The notes under the pieces were generated by a model. That model was not told where the DNA came from, did not search any database, and saw only the letters and a program-made list of their open reading frames with translations. Shown here piece by piece: positions 16,059 through 24,918 of a DNA stretch of 64,000 bases (positions are counted from its first letter, which is position 1; the number at the start of each line of letters is the position of its first letter). The translations under genes and the position numbers were made by a program. Source of the DNA: Roseiarcus sp963794655 (GTDB lineage Bacteria > Pseudomonadota > Alphaproteobacteria > Rhizobiales > Beijerinckiaceae); contig CAWCEV010000006.1 in NCBI GenBank assembly GCA_963794655.1, forward strand, positions 620,001 through 684,000. Direction: 5' to 3'.

Positions 16059-17591
16059 TTACCGGCGGAACGCTGCCGAGCGCCACGCGGCGGAACTCGG
16101 CGAGGAGGAGGCGGCGGGCATGTCGATGCGCGGGTCCAGATGATGCGCGTCGTCCTCGCGGAACCCGTAGAGCATCGTGACGTTCACCCGATGGTTTTCG
16201 TAACCCGGCCGGAAATTGACGGCCTCGGTCGCGTGAAAGAGATCGGAATTGAAAATCATCGCCCGGTTTTGCCGGTAGGGGATTCTGAACGAGCTCGCCT
16301 TCTTGCGACGCAGGTAGGAACGGATGGCGCCGAGCTTCCCATTGTAACTGTCGAAATTCCAGTTGATCGGCGCCTGCACGTCGTAGACGACCAGCCCGCC
16401 GGAGTCCGTGTCGAGATTAGCGTCGTCGGGCGTGATCCAGAAATTGACATTCACGGCCGCGAAATCGGCGTGGGTGGTCGAGTCGGCGGGAAGATTCTGC
16501 GGCGTCTTGAAGCCCCAGAGCTGCTGGAGCGGATAGCGCCGGCCGATCACGCGCGGCAGCGCGTGCTGCAATTCCTCCGCGATCTGCCACAAGAGAGGGC
16601 AATTGAAGCCGTCGCGGAAGAACGCGCCGAGCCGGCCGTGGTTGTAGCGGTTGCCCGACCAGACGGTCAATTCGAGGCAGAACTGGCGCACGTTGTCGAG
16701 CGCCTCCTGGGTGAGAAAATTGTCGACGACGACAACGCCGGTTCCGCCCTCGAGATAGTCCGTCTCGACCGTCGCCGCGTCCCACTCGCCGGAAAGCGCT
16801 CTCGCGAGCCGCGGCGTCTCCCTGATGTGCACGATCCGATTATAGGCATGCCCGATGCGCGCCCTGACGTCGTCATTGAGCAGCGTCGGCGCCTGGACGC
16901 CGGACGACTTCATCTCGTCGATCACTTGCTCATAGGCGGAAATGATCGGCATGAATTCGTCCCCGAGGACCCCCTTGGACTGCAGATACGAGAACTGCTC
17001 GACATCGTGGATCAGTTTCGGAATGGTGAGAAAAAGCGCGCGCTCCATCAGAAACGCAGTCGCGCCCCGGCCGTCGACGCCTGCGGGATGCCATTGGCTG
17101 CCGCAGCGAAACGCGGCCAGCAGAGCGGCGTATTCGCCGGCAAGATAGAGATCGTGGTCGAGCAAAGCCCGCGAAAGTTGCTCCTCCAAAAAGATCGTCG
17201 GATCCTGGTCAGACTTGAGCTCGGGGAGCCACAGCTCGAAGGCTTCTTCGCGACGTCCCGACTTCACGAGCAACATCAAGAGATTCTTGCGCGCCGCCCT
17301 TAGCGATGGGTCGAGCTTCAGAGCTTGAACGTAGGAGCGTTCGGCGCCCTCGGCGTCGGCGACCATCTGGCGCACCCAGCCGAGATTGTTATAGGCCGGC
17401 GCGAAATCGCCGCTGTGCTCGATGGCGCGATGAAAACTCGCCTCGGCGTCGCCATATCGCTTGGCGACGGCATATTCGTCGCCCTGCGCGAGCAGGCGCC
17501 GGGCGATCACCAGCCGATCGAGCGCATCATCGCTATGCGCTCGCTTCGGAGCAACCGCCTCGGCCGAGGACAGTCTGTCGGACAGGCTCAT
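16059..17591 (-). CDS. TPR-repeat plus Fe(II)/2-oxoglutarate oxygenase fusion
   Basis: The 510-residue protein joins an N-terminal tetratricopeptide region (about residues 30-112, for example APAYNNLGWVRQMVADAEGAE) to a C-terminal 2OG oxygenase. The iron site is H374-A-D376 in TTHADFAAVN and H453 in SDLFHATEAVNF, with R460 or R468 as the 2-oxoglutarate anchor. Such proteins hydroxylate proline, lysine or other side chains in proteins. TPR domains bind peptide partners, so a protein substrate is likely. It begins 28 bases after the stop of the Thr/Ser/Gly-repeat protein and is followed by the methyltransferase with almost no gap. The three genes look like one transcription unit. Confidence 0.85.
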   Translation of the reverse strand: MSLSDRLSSAEAVAPKRAHSDDALDRLVIARRLLAQGDEYAVAKRYGDAEASFHRAIEHSGDFAPAYNNLGWVRQMVADAEGAERSYVQALKLDPSLRAARKNLLMLLVKSGRREEAFELWLPELKSDQDPTIFLEEQLSRALLDHDLYLAGEYAALLAAFRCGSQWHPAGVDGRGATAFLMERALFLTIPKLIHDVEQFSYLQSKGVLGDEFMPIISAYEQVIDEMKSSGVQAPTLLNDDVRARIGHAYNRIVHIRETPRLARALSGEWDAATVETDYLEGGTGVVVVDNFLTQEALDNVRQFCLELTVWSGNRYNHGRLGAFFRDGFNCPLLWQIAEELQHALPRVIGRRYPLQQLWGFKTPQNLPADSTTHADFAAVNVNFWITPDDANLDTDSGGLVVYDVQAPINWNFDSYNGKLGAIRSYLRRKKASSFRIPYRQNRAMIFNSDLFHATEAVNFRPGYENHRVNVTMLYGFREDDAHHLDPRIDMPAASSSPSSAAWRSAAFRR

Positions 17592-17619
17592 CTCTGACTC
17601 CGGGCGCTGATCTCAGGTT

Positions 17620-19200
17620 TCAATAGCCTCCCTCTTGCCGGCTTGCGTCGAGCAGGCCCAGCCTCTGCAGATTGGCCGCATACTGGGCGAGCGACTGAAG
17701 CGTTACGCTGGCGTAGCCGGAGCCAAAAATGTCTTCGACCCATCCGCGCGTTCCGCCGCCGCCGGTGCTGTGCTCGGTGGTGTAAGTCCCGCTGGTCCCG
17801 GTGCTCTTTTGCGTTCCGCTCTGCGTCCCGCTCTGCTGAGTTCCGCTCTGTTGCGTCCCGCTTTGCGTTCCGCTGCCGGTGCTGATCTCCGTGCCGCTGG
17901 TGCCGGTGCTCATCTCGGTGCCACTGGTGCCGGTGCTCATCTCGGTGCCGCTGGTCCCCGTGCTCATCTCGGTGCCACTGGTTCCCGTGCTCATCTCCGT
18001 GCCGTCGGCCCGCAAGAGATAGGCGCGCCGCGCCTCTTCTTCCGCAAGTTGTTCCGCGAGCACCCAGCCGCGGGTGCCCCCGCCGCCGGTGCTGTGCTCG
18101 GTGGTGTAGGTCCCGCTCCTCGTTCCGGTGCTCTTCTCGGTGGCGGCGGTTCCGGTGCTCTTCTCAGTGCCGTCCGCGAGCACCCAGCCGCGCGTGCCGC
18201 CGCCGCCGGTGCTGTGCTCGGTGGTGTAGGTTCCGCTCCTCGTTCCGGTGCTCTTCTCAGTGGCGGCGGTCCCGGTGCTCTTCTCCGTGCCGTCCGCCTG
18301 CAAGAGATACGCCTGTCGAGCGTCCCCGGCCGAAAGGCGCTGCACTGCATTGGCGCGCGCCAGGAAGACTTCCCGCGCCTCATCCGCGGCGCGTTCGAGC
18401 CAGCCGCGAGTGCCGCCGCCGCCGGTGCTGTGCTCGGTGACGTGGGTGCCGCTCTGCTGGGTGCCGCCGCCGCCGGGGCTGTGCTCGGTCGCGTCGGCGC
18501 GCAACAGGAAGGCTTCCCGGAACTCGTCCGCGGCGCGCTCGAGCCAGCCGCGCGTTCCGCCGCCCCCGGTGCTGTGCTCGGTGACATGGGTGCCGCTCTG
18601 CTGGGTTCCACCGCCGCCGGGGCTGTGCTCGGTCGCGTCGGCGCGCAACAGGAAGGCCTCCCGGAACTCGTCCGCGGTGCGTTCAAGCCAGCTGGGCGCC
18701 TCCGCCCGGCCCGTGCTCATTTCGGTCGTGTGGGTGCCGCTCTGCTGCGTGCCGCCGCCGCCAGGGCTGTGCTCCGTCCCGTCCGCGAACCCCAGGGTCG
18801 TCCTCACGATCTCGGACAAGAGCGCTCCATCGAACGCAATCGGTTTCGCGGCGACCGAGGAATTTTGAATGAGCGCGTCGACCACGTTGTGATCGCCGTG
18901 CCGAACCGCCGCGCGGGTGAATTCCGCGACGAAGCCGCCGCCCTCGCGGCCGCGAGCACGAAACGACCGCTCGCGAAGCCATCGCATCAGGTCCGGGTTG
19001 GCCATGACCGAATAAATGAGCCGATTGACCGGGGCTGTTTCTTCCGGCGAGAGCTTTTTCGAATAGACGTATTCCGACAGGATCTGGGCCGGATCAGTTA
19101 CAAACTGCTCGCGTAATAGAAAATCCGAGGACATTGCCCGGAATAGAGCGTCCACCCGTCTTACAACGGCCGCCCGCTGTAAAGTAAGTCGCTGATCCAT
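17620..19200 (-). CDS. Multi-repeat Thr/Ser/Gly-rich protein with a leader-like N-terminal domain
   Basis: This 526-residue protein is unlike its neighbours. Residues 1-138 form a non-repetitive, mostly helical domain that includes LLREQFVTDPAQILSEY, reminiscent of leader regions of modified peptides. Then come three tandem 48-residue units (139-186, 187-234, 235-282), two identical 40-residue units (302-341, 342-381), four perfect copies of a 9-residue unit GTEMSTGTS from 400, and SGTQ repeats to about 465. The motif TE-x-S-(T/P)-G occurs 18 times. GTRGW follows most repeats. The last 37 residues (490-526) are again non-repetitive. No signal peptide or cysteine is present. The ATG follows GAGGAAACGATCC. 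Its function is unknown; it is probably the substrate of the oxygenase and methyltransferase downstream. Confidence 0.8.
   Translation of the reverse strand: MDQRLTLQRAAVVRRVDALFRAMSSDFLLREQFVTDPAQILSEYVYSKKLSPEETAPVNRLIYSVMANPDLMRWLRERSFRARGREGGGFVAEFTRAAVRHGDHNVVDALIQNSSVAAKPIAFDGALLSEIVRTTLGFADGTEHSPGGGGTQQSGTHTTEMSTGRAEAPSWLERTADEFREAFLLRADATEHSPGGGGTQQSGTHVTEHSTGGGGTRGWLERAADEFREAFLLRADATEHSPGGGGTQQSGTHVTEHSTGGGGTRGWLERAADEAREVFLARANAVQRLSAGDARQAYLLQADGTEKSTGTAATEKSTGTRSGTYTTEHSTGGGGTRGWVLADGTEKSTGTAATEKSTGTRSGTYTTEHSTGGGGTRGWVLAEQLAEEEARRAYLLRADGTEMSTGTSGTEMSTGTSGTEMSTGTSGTEMSTGTSGTEISTGSGTQSGTQQSGTQQSGTQSGTQKSTGTSGTYTTEHSTGGGGTRGWVEDIFGSGYASVTLQSLAQYAANLQRLGLLDASRQEGGY
17872..18003 (-). 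repeat. 27-base minisatellite encoding GTEMSTGTS
   Basis: Four consecutive 27-base units encode GTEMSTGTS without change, followed by a degraded unit ending TEISTGS. SGTQ repeats follow immediately down to about 17806. The array is in frame within the repeat protein. Confidence 0.9.
18058..18297 (-). repeat. Two tandem 120-base coding repeats (40 residues each)
   Basis: The units at 18178-18297 and 18058-18177 encode identical 40-residue blocks: ADGTEKSTGTAATEKSTG, then TRSGTYTTEHSTGGGG, then TRGWVL. They differ from the 48-residue family in lacking the helical linker. DNA identity is very high, which makes the region prone to slippage or assembly collapse. Confidence 0.9.
18355..18786 (-). 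repeat. Three tandem 144-base coding repeats (48 residues each)
   Basis: Units at 18643-18786, 18499-18642 and 18355-18498 encode TEHSPGGGG-TQQSGTH-TTEMSTG or VTEHSTGGGGTRGW blocks followed by a helical LERAADEFREAFLLR segment. The two downstream units are nearly identical at DNA level; the first is diverged in its middle, where RAEAPSW replaces GGGTRGW. Near identity implies recent duplication or gene conversion. Confidence 0.9.
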
Positions 19201-19701
19201 GGATCGTTTCCTCGCTTCGGAGTCACCCCGCCGTCTTGATCAGACGGCAAATTACTACGGCTTTCCGTGGTCAATATTATTCTTGTCTGCGCGAACTCTG
19301 CGGCAAGACATATCACGAAAACGTGATCAAGGTAAGGGCATGCGCCCGTCAGAAATCTTCCGTTGCCGCAAGCTCGGGCGCCGACGGGGCGTCTAACCGC
19401 CGCCGACAGGGCAGGGGCGGAATTGCGCGACAATTGCTCTTCGAAAATCCAGAACTAGGGTATCATGCTCGGCATGGAATTGGGACTAACATCGTGGACT
19501 CGGACGACCGGATCGATGACCCGCGCCCGGCTCGCGTTTGTCGCAGCGGGGAAGAAAACGTCTCGGCCCGGAGGTCGCCATAACCCTTTGAAAAGGCTCG
19601 TTTCCGACAAGCCGATCCAAGGCAATCCAAGCCTTTTTCTTGGCTGGACTTGGCTGGCTCGCCGGCCGCCATGGCCGGGTTTGGCTAAGTTTGCCGACCG
19701 C
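19201..19701 (-). other. 500-base non-coding gap upstream of the repeat-protein gene
   Basis: No convincing gene is present. The sequence is less GC-rich near the repeat-protein start, with AATAATATTGACC on the minus strand about 70-80 bases before the ATG, which could be promoter material, but no clear -35/-10 pair is seen. A short imperfect stem (CCAAG/CTTGG around 19628-19645) lies just after the acyltransferase stop and lacks a T-run. The gap suggests that the repeat protein has its own promoter and is not simply co-transcribed with the acyltransferase. Confidence 0.4.
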
Positions 19702-20808
19702 TCAGCGCGCGGCGCCGCCGATCTTCGCCCAGCCGAGATGGACCGCCCGCGAGGTCGCGGCGGCGAAGTCGCCCTTGAGCGCCAGCGCGTTCCGTTCGAT
19801 CAGCGTCCAGGACAGCGCGGCGACGCCAAGGGTGATGGCCGCGGAGCAGAGGATCATCGCGATGAGCGGCATGCCCGGAAAAAGGAACGCCAACGTCTGC
19901 TGGATCGGAAAGGCGTAGATATAGACGCCGTAGGAGCAGTCTCCCCAGGTGTTGAAGGCCAGCACCCGTCCCTTCGGCAGGTAGGCGAGATGCAGGACGA
20001 GCGGCGCGAGCAGGAAAACGTAGGCAACGAAATACGCCCCCTTGTTGAACGACGCGAGCAGAAGGCAGGCGAAGGCCGCGACGAGTATGACGCGGCTCAT
20101 CGGGACCTTGTCGCGCCAGAGGTAGAGCGTCGTTCCATAGAGGAACATGAAGATCCTGGTATCGGCGGCGTTGAAGGGCGCCCCGAACAGCCGTCCGCGC
20201 AGGATGACGACGAGGAACGCGCAGGCGGCGATCGGCACGGCGACGCTCAGCGCCCGCAGCCGAATGGCCGGCGCCGCCGCGAGCACAAGCCAGCCGGCCG
20301 CGAGATAGCAATAGAGTCTGAGCTCTATCGGCAGGGTCCACAATGAGCCGTTGAACTCGGCATGGAGCGGGTTCGTCTCGAACACGCCCGGAAGCGAATA
20401 GCGGACGCCGCCGATCAGCGTCGCGCATTTAACGAAGTATGTGTGTGTGATTGGAGAGGCGAGGTAATCGGCGAGCGGCAGCGTGGTCAGCGCCGGGGCG
20501 AGCGCGAAGACGGTGAGGACGAGCATCACCCAGATCGCCGGATAGATGCGCAGCGCCCGCGCCCATAAGAAAGCGACCACGTCGCCGCGATTCACGAGGC
20601 TGCCCGTGACCAGAAAGCCGCTGGTGACGAAGAACACGTCGACCGCCATTTCGGCCAGCGACAGGCCGAGATGATCGAAGAAGAACTCCCGCGACGACGG
20701 CAGACCGAGCACCGCGACGCTATGGCTGAAGATGACCGCGAGCGCCGCGAGAAGGCGGATGAGGTTGAAATTATTGTCCCGGCCGACGGCGCATTCGGAT
20801 AGCCGCAC
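19702..20808 (-). CDS. Acyltransferase 3 family membrane protein
   Basis: This 368-residue integral membrane protein has about ten hydrophobic segments and the acyltransferase-3 pattern: an N-terminal NFNLIRLLAALAVIFSHS with the catalytic-type histidine, then DVFFVTSGFL and ARALRIYPAIW. Members O-acetylate or O-acylate sugars, peptidoglycan, antibiotics or surface polymers. The start is a GTG and is not certain. It is the next gene upstream of the repeat-protein operon on the same strand, separated by 500 bases. It could modify the same product or be an unrelated cell-envelope enzyme. Confidence 0.8.
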   Translation of the reverse strand: MRLSECAVGRDNNFNLIRLLAALAVIFSHSVAVLGLPSSREFFFDHLGLSLAEMAVDVFFVTSGFLVTGSLVNRGDVVAFLWARALRIYPAIWVMLVLTVFALAPALTTLPLADYLASPITHTYFVKCATLIGGVRYSLPGVFETNPLHAEFNGSLWTLPIELRLYCYLAAGWLVLAAAPAIRLRALSVAVPIAACAFLVVILRGRLFGAPFNAADTRIFMFLYGTTLYLWRDKVPMSRVILVAAFACLLLASFNKGAYFVAYVFLLAPLVLHLAYLPKGRVLAFNTWGDCSYGVYIYAFPIQQTLAFLFPGMPLIAMILCSAAITLGVAALSWTLIERNALALKGDFAAATSRAVHLGWAKIGGAAR

Positions 20809-20858
20809 CGCGCGCCCCTAGGGCTCGCCAATGATCGCCGGCGGCCGGAGCCCGGCCG

Positions 20859-22250
20859 TCATTCCGCCGCCCGGACCGGCCGTTCAGGCTGGGCGAGCCG
20901 CTGCGCCTTGAGGAGATCGGCGATCATGAACGCCATCTCGATCGCCTGCTCCGCATTGAGGCGCGGATCGCAATAGGTGTGATAGCGATCGTGCAGATCG
21001 GCCTCCGAAATCGCGCGCGCGCCTCCGGTGCATTCGGTGACGTTCTTGCCGGTCATCTCGAGATGGATGCCGCCGGCGTAAACGCCCTCGGCGCGACAGA
21101 TGGCGAAGAAGTTGCGCACTTCCTGGGCGATGCATTCGGTCGGCCTCGTCTTGAAGCCGGTCGAGGTCTTGATCGTGTTGCCGTGCATCGGGTCCGAGAC
21201 CCAGAGCACGGTCAAGCCCTCGCGCTTGGCGGCGCGCAGGAGCGGCTCGAGCGCGGCGTCGATCCTGTCGACGCCGAAGCGGCAGATCAGCGTGAGCCGC
21301 CCGGCTTCGCGCCCGGGATCGAGCACATCGACCAGGCGCAGGAGCTCGTCGGGAGTGAGCGACGGGCCGCATTTGAGGCCGATCGGGTTCTTCAAGCCCC
21401 GGCAATATTCGACATGGGCGCCGCCGAGCTGGCGCGTCCGGTCGCCGATCCAGATCATGTGGCCCGAGGTGGCGTAATAGTCGCCGGAGGTCGAATTGAG
21501 CCGGGTCATCGCCTGTTCGTAGCCGAGCAGCAGCGCCTCATGCGAGGTGTAGAAGTCGGTCGCGCGCAATTCCGGATGCGCCTCGGGGTCGAGGCCGACG
21601 GCGCGCATGAAACCGAGCGTCTCGGTGATGCGGTCGGCGAGCTCCTCGTAGCGCTCGGATTGGGGACTATCCTCGACGAAGCCCAGCATCCAGCGATGCA
21701 CATTCTCGAGATTGGCGTAACCGCCAGTCGCGAACGCCCTGAGCAGGTTCAGAGTCGCCGCCGACTGGCGGTAGGCTTCGAGCTGGCGCCGCGGATCGGG
21801 CTCGCGCGCCTGCGCGGTGAATTCGATGTCGTTGACGATATCGCCGCGATAGGCGGGCAGCGTGACGCCATCGATGGTCTCGGAGTCCGAGGAGCGGGGC
21901 TTGGCGAATTGTCCCGCGACGCGACCGACCTTGACGATCGGGGAAGCGGCCGCGAACGTCATGACCACCGCCATCTGCAGGAAGACCCGGAAGAAATCGC
22001 GGATATTGTCGGCCGAATGCTCGCCGAAGCTCTCGGCGCAATCGCCGCCCTGCAGCAGGAACGCGTCGCCGGCCGCCGCCTTGCCCAATGCATGTTTGAG
22101 CTTGCGCGCTTCGCCGGCGAACACCAGCGGCGGATAGCCGGCAAGCTGGCGCTCGGTTTCGGCGAGCGCGGCGCGGTCGCGGTAAGCCGGCGCCTGGGCG
22201 ATCGGCTTCGTGCGCCAGCTCTCCGGGGTCCAACGTTGGTTCGCCATCAT
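20859..22250 (-). CDS. Class II 3-deoxy-D-arabino-heptulosonate 7-phosphate synthase
   Basis: This 463-residue enzyme condenses phosphoenolpyruvate with erythrose 4-phosphate, the first step of aromatic amino acid synthesis. The sequence begins WTPESWRTKPIAQAPAY and contains FLLQGGDCAESF, a hallmark of the plant-like class II enzymes, followed by KVGRVAGQFAKPRS and WVSDPMHGNT. The length is typical. Two ATGs are adjacent (22250 and 22247) after GAGGAAGGG. It is a stand-alone cytosolic housekeeping gene 50 bases upstream of the acyltransferase start. Confidence 0.93.
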   Translation of the reverse strand: MMANQRWTPESWRTKPIAQAPAYRDRAALAETERQLAGYPPLVFAGEARKLKHALGKAAAGDAFLLQGGDCAESFGEHSADNIRDFFRVFLQMAVVMTFAAASPIVKVGRVAGQFAKPRSSDSETIDGVTLPAYRGDIVNDIEFTAQAREPDPRRQLEAYRQSAATLNLLRAFATGGYANLENVHRWMLGFVEDSPQSERYEELADRITETLGFMRAVGLDPEAHPELRATDFYTSHEALLLGYEQAMTRLNSTSGDYYATSGHMIWIGDRTRQLGGAHVEYCRGLKNPIGLKCGPSLTPDELLRLVDVLDPGREAGRLTLICRFGVDRIDAALEPLLRAAKREGLTVLWVSDPMHGNTIKTSTGFKTRPTECIAQEVRNFFAICRAEGVYAGGIHLEMTGKNVTECTGGARAISEADLHDRYHTYCDPRLNAEQAIEMAFMIADLLKAQRLAQPERPVRAAE

Positions 22251-22445
22251 CCCTTCCTCAAAAGCGGCTCCGCCGCCGCTTTCCCTCCGTCCGGCGGTCT
22301 ATATACAGTCGAAAGCTTCTGCGATATGCCGATTTTCGAGGCGGCCCCGCATTTAATCGTACCAGATGGGGACGACGACGACGTCGCGCGCCGCCCGATG
22401 GTGTGAGACCATCTCCGATCCGACGCCAACGCCAATTCGCCGCTT

Positions 22446-23609
22446 TTGAGCATCCTTCCCTCCATCGCCGCCCTCCTGTTCTCGGTGCTGCTCCTGATCG
22501 GGGGCAACAGCCTGGTCGGCGTCGCGACCCCCTTGAGGGCGCGCATCGATGGCTTCCCCGAGTTGACCGTCGGTCTGCTCGGGTCGGTCTATTTCGCCGG
22601 AATGCTGGCGGGGACCCTCGCCGCGCCGGCGATCATTCGGCGCGCCGGTCACATCAGGGCCTATGCCGCCTTTGTCGCGCTGGCGGTCGCCTCGGTGATC
22701 CTTATGCCCGTCATGCTCTTTCCGCTCGCGTGGCTCGCCTGTCGCGCGCTGATCGGCTTCGTGTTCGCCGGGCTCTACGCCGTTATCGAATCCTGGATCA
22801 ACGCCAAAGCGACCAACTCCAATCGGGGCGCGCTTTACGCGCTCTACCAGATTGCCAATTTCGTTGCTTCCGCGAGCGGACAATTGGCTTTGAAGCCGCT
22901 TGGGCCAGATGGATTTTCCTCGTTCGCCGTCGCGGGGGCGTTGCTCGCGCTTGCGATCGTGCCGATGGCGATGACCAGCGTCGATCCGCCCGCCCCGCCG
23001 CGGAGCGTTCGGCCCCGCCTGATCTGGCTTATCCGCATGGCGCCAATTCCCTGTTTGGCGGCGCTAGCCGCGGGGGCCGCCAACGGCGCCCTGTTTGCCC
23101 TCGGTCCGATATTCGCGGTCGAGATCGGAATGACGGTGAACAGTGTCCCGCTGTTCACGTCCTCGGTGGTGCTCGGGTCGGCGCTCGGGGTTTTCCCAAT
23201 CGCGATGATCTCCGACCGCGTCGACCGCCGCCTGGTGATGGCCGCGGTCCTGATTGCGGGCGCGGCTTGCGAAGTCGCGCTGAGCCGGATGGCGGCGCCG
23301 GGGGTCTGGCTGATCGTGCTCGGATTTCTTGTCGGCCTGACGACCTACTCGCTCTATACGCTCGCCGTGTCGCTCGCCAACGACGACAGCGCCCCGCACG
23401 ACCTGGTTTTTATCTCGGTCGGGCTCCTGTTCATCTACTGTGTCGCCGCGATCGCCGCGCCGGCGATCGCCTCGGTGCTGATGAAGGACTTTGGCCCGCA
23501 AACGCTCTTCGTTCAGAACGCCTACGTGCATATGGCGGTCGCTGCGATCGTTCTTTGGCGCCTCGTTGTTGCTCCAAAAGCGCGGAGCCGGACCCGACCG
23601 GCCGCTTGA
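22446..23609 (+). CDS. MFS transporter
   Basis: This 387-residue membrane protein has about twelve predicted helices and belongs to the YcaD/UMF1-like major facilitator group. The segments YFAGMLAGTLAAPAIIRRAG (loop 2-3) and ALIGFVFAGLYAVIESWINA (including the conserved ESWIN) support this. It probably exports or imports a small metabolite; the substrate is unknown. The start appears to be a TTG (MSILPSIAALLFS). It is divergent from the DAHP synthase with 195 bases between the starts, in which no clear promoter was identified. Confidence 0.82.
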   Translation: MSILPSIAALLFSVLLLIGGNSLVGVATPLRARIDGFPELTVGLLGSVYFAGMLAGTLAAPAIIRRAGHIRAYAAFVALAVASVILMPVMLFPLAWLACRALIGFVFAGLYAVIESWINAKATNSNRGALYALYQIANFVASASGQLALKPLGPDGFSSFAVAGALLALAIVPMAMTSVDPPAPPRSVRPRLIWLIRMAPIPCLAALAAGAANGALFALGPIFAVEIGMTVNSVPLFTSSVVLGSALGVFPIAMISDRVDRRLVMAAVLIAGAACEVALSRMAAPGVWLIVLGFLVGLTTYSLYTLAVSLANDDSAPHDLVFISVGLLFIYCVAAIAAPAIASVLMKDFGPQTLFVQNAYVHMAVAAIVLWRLVVAPKARSRTRPAA

Positions 23610-23972
23610 GGTTACATTCGGGGTAGGTTTGGCCAATCGCCGCGGATGGCGGGTGTAAAAAAAAACGGGAAGTCTTTTGCGATTATCAGAAATCTGTGCT
23701 ATTGTGGGTGATGCGTCGAGCCCGAGATCGCCGTCGGGGCGGTCGACGAGACGGCTGCGGCTTACGGGTTCGGATTCGATTTCGGTGGGAAAGGACGGGC
23801 GGGAAGCCGGATGGGTCCGATTGCCGGGATATGATCGATCAAGTTATTGAAAAGATGACGAAATCTACCCTAGGTTTTCCTTCCGCCGGGTTTGGGATTT
23901 CCTTCATTCCGCTTTGATTTTCTTCCGGGTCGATTTGGGTTTCCTTCAAAAGGCTTTCAAATCCTTCAGCCG
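23610..23972. other. Intergenic stretch between MFS and fabI
   Basis: The two genes converge here. The sequence holds a run of nine A bases (about 23658) after CGCCGCGGATGGCGGG, which may end the MFS transcript, but the stem is only about four base pairs. Short open frames (for example 23696-23917) have no family resemblance or ribosome site. I see no RNA gene. Confidence 0.4.
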
Positions 23973-24809
23973 TCAATCCTTGACCGCCGTGATGTCCGGC
24001 GCGGCCGGATTCTTCATCCCGACCACGTGATATCCGGCGTCGACGTGAACAATCTCTCCGGTCACGCCGCGCGACATCGGCGAAAGGAGATAGACCGCGC
24101 TGTCGCCGACCTCCTCGATGGTGACCGTACGCCGCAGGGGCGCATTATATTCATTCCACCGCAGGATGTAGCGGAAATCGCCGATGCCGGAAGCGGCGAG
24201 CGTCTTGATCGGTCCGGCTGAGATCGCGTTGACGCGGATCGCCTTCTCACCGAGGTCGGCCGCGAGGTAACGGACGCTCGCTTCCAGCGCGGCCTTGGCG
24301 ACGCCCATCACATTGTAGTGCGGCATCCACTTCTCCGCGCCATAGTAGGTCAGGGTCAGCATGGCGCCGCCGTTGGTCATCAGCTTTTCGGCTCGCTGGG
24401 CGACGGCGGTGAACGAATAGCATGATATGGCGAGCGATTTTGTGAAATTGTCCTCGGTTGTGTCGATATACCTGCCGGTCAGCTGATCCTTGTCGGAGAA
24501 AGCGATGCAGTGGACGACGAAGTCGATTGTCCCCCATAGCTTTTTCGCTTCCCCGAACACAAAGTCGAGCGAGCCGCCCTCGGTCACGTCGCAATGCCCG
24601 AGCACATGGGCTCCCAGTTCTTGAGCGAGCGGCCGGACGCGCTTTTCCAGCGCTTCGCCCTGAAAGGTAAACGCCAACTCGGCGCCGGCAGAGCGGGCGG
24701 CCTTCGCGATGCCCCATGCGATCGAGCGATTGTTGGCCACGCCCAATACGACCCCGCGCATCCCGCGCAATACGCCCGCGGTTGCGCCGACTGAAGGGGT
24801 TGGCTCCAT
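23973..24809 (-). CDS. fabI: Enoyl-[acyl-carrier-protein] reductase (NADH), FabI
   Basis: This protein of about 278 residues performs the last reduction in each cycle of fatty acid elongation. It is a short-chain dehydrogenase with the FabI-specific features GVVLGVANNRSIAWGIAKA (cofactor loop) and TYYGAEKWMPHYNVMGVAKA, which carries the catalytic Tyr and Lys pair. The ATG at 24809 follows GAGAGGCC; a GTG at 24842 is less likely. It is divergent from the sigma-factor gene. FabI is the target of triclosan-type inhibitors in many bacteria. Enzyme identity is very secure. Confidence 0.95.
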   Translation of the reverse strand: MEPTPSVGATAGVLRGMRGVVLGVANNRSIAWGIAKAARSAGAELAFTFQGEALEKRVRPLAQELGAHVLGHCDVTEGGSLDFVFGEAKKLWGTIDFVVHCIAFSDKDQLTGRYIDTTEDNFTKSLAISCYSFTAVAQRAEKLMTNGGAMLTLTYYGAEKWMPHYNVMGVAKAALEASVRYLAADLGEKAIRVNAISAGPIKTLAASGIGDFRYILRWNEYNAPLRRTVTIEEVGDSAVYLLSPMSRGVTGEIVHVDAGYHVVGMKNPAAPDITAVKD

Positions 24810-24918
24810 CAAGGCCTCTCTGCGGGTCGGATTGGAAGTCACATTATGCCGCGTAGGCGGCGGGATATCCCCTTAACTCCGCCTGACACGCATGGGAAGG
24901 ACAAGGGTTCGGCCAATC

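Noticed and set aside
17806..18786. CRISPR-like array
   Set aside because: The repeats are in frame, have no unique spacers of constant length, and no cas genes are present; they are protein-coding repeats.
17635..19116. 493-residue open frame on the plus strand across the repeats
   Set aside because: It is the complement of the repetitive gene; repeats keep both frames open. The minus frame has the ribosome site, the operon partners and the leader-like domain.
23696..23917. 73-residue frame between MFS and fabI
   Set aside because: Arginine/glycine-rich, no ribosome site, no resemblance to any family.
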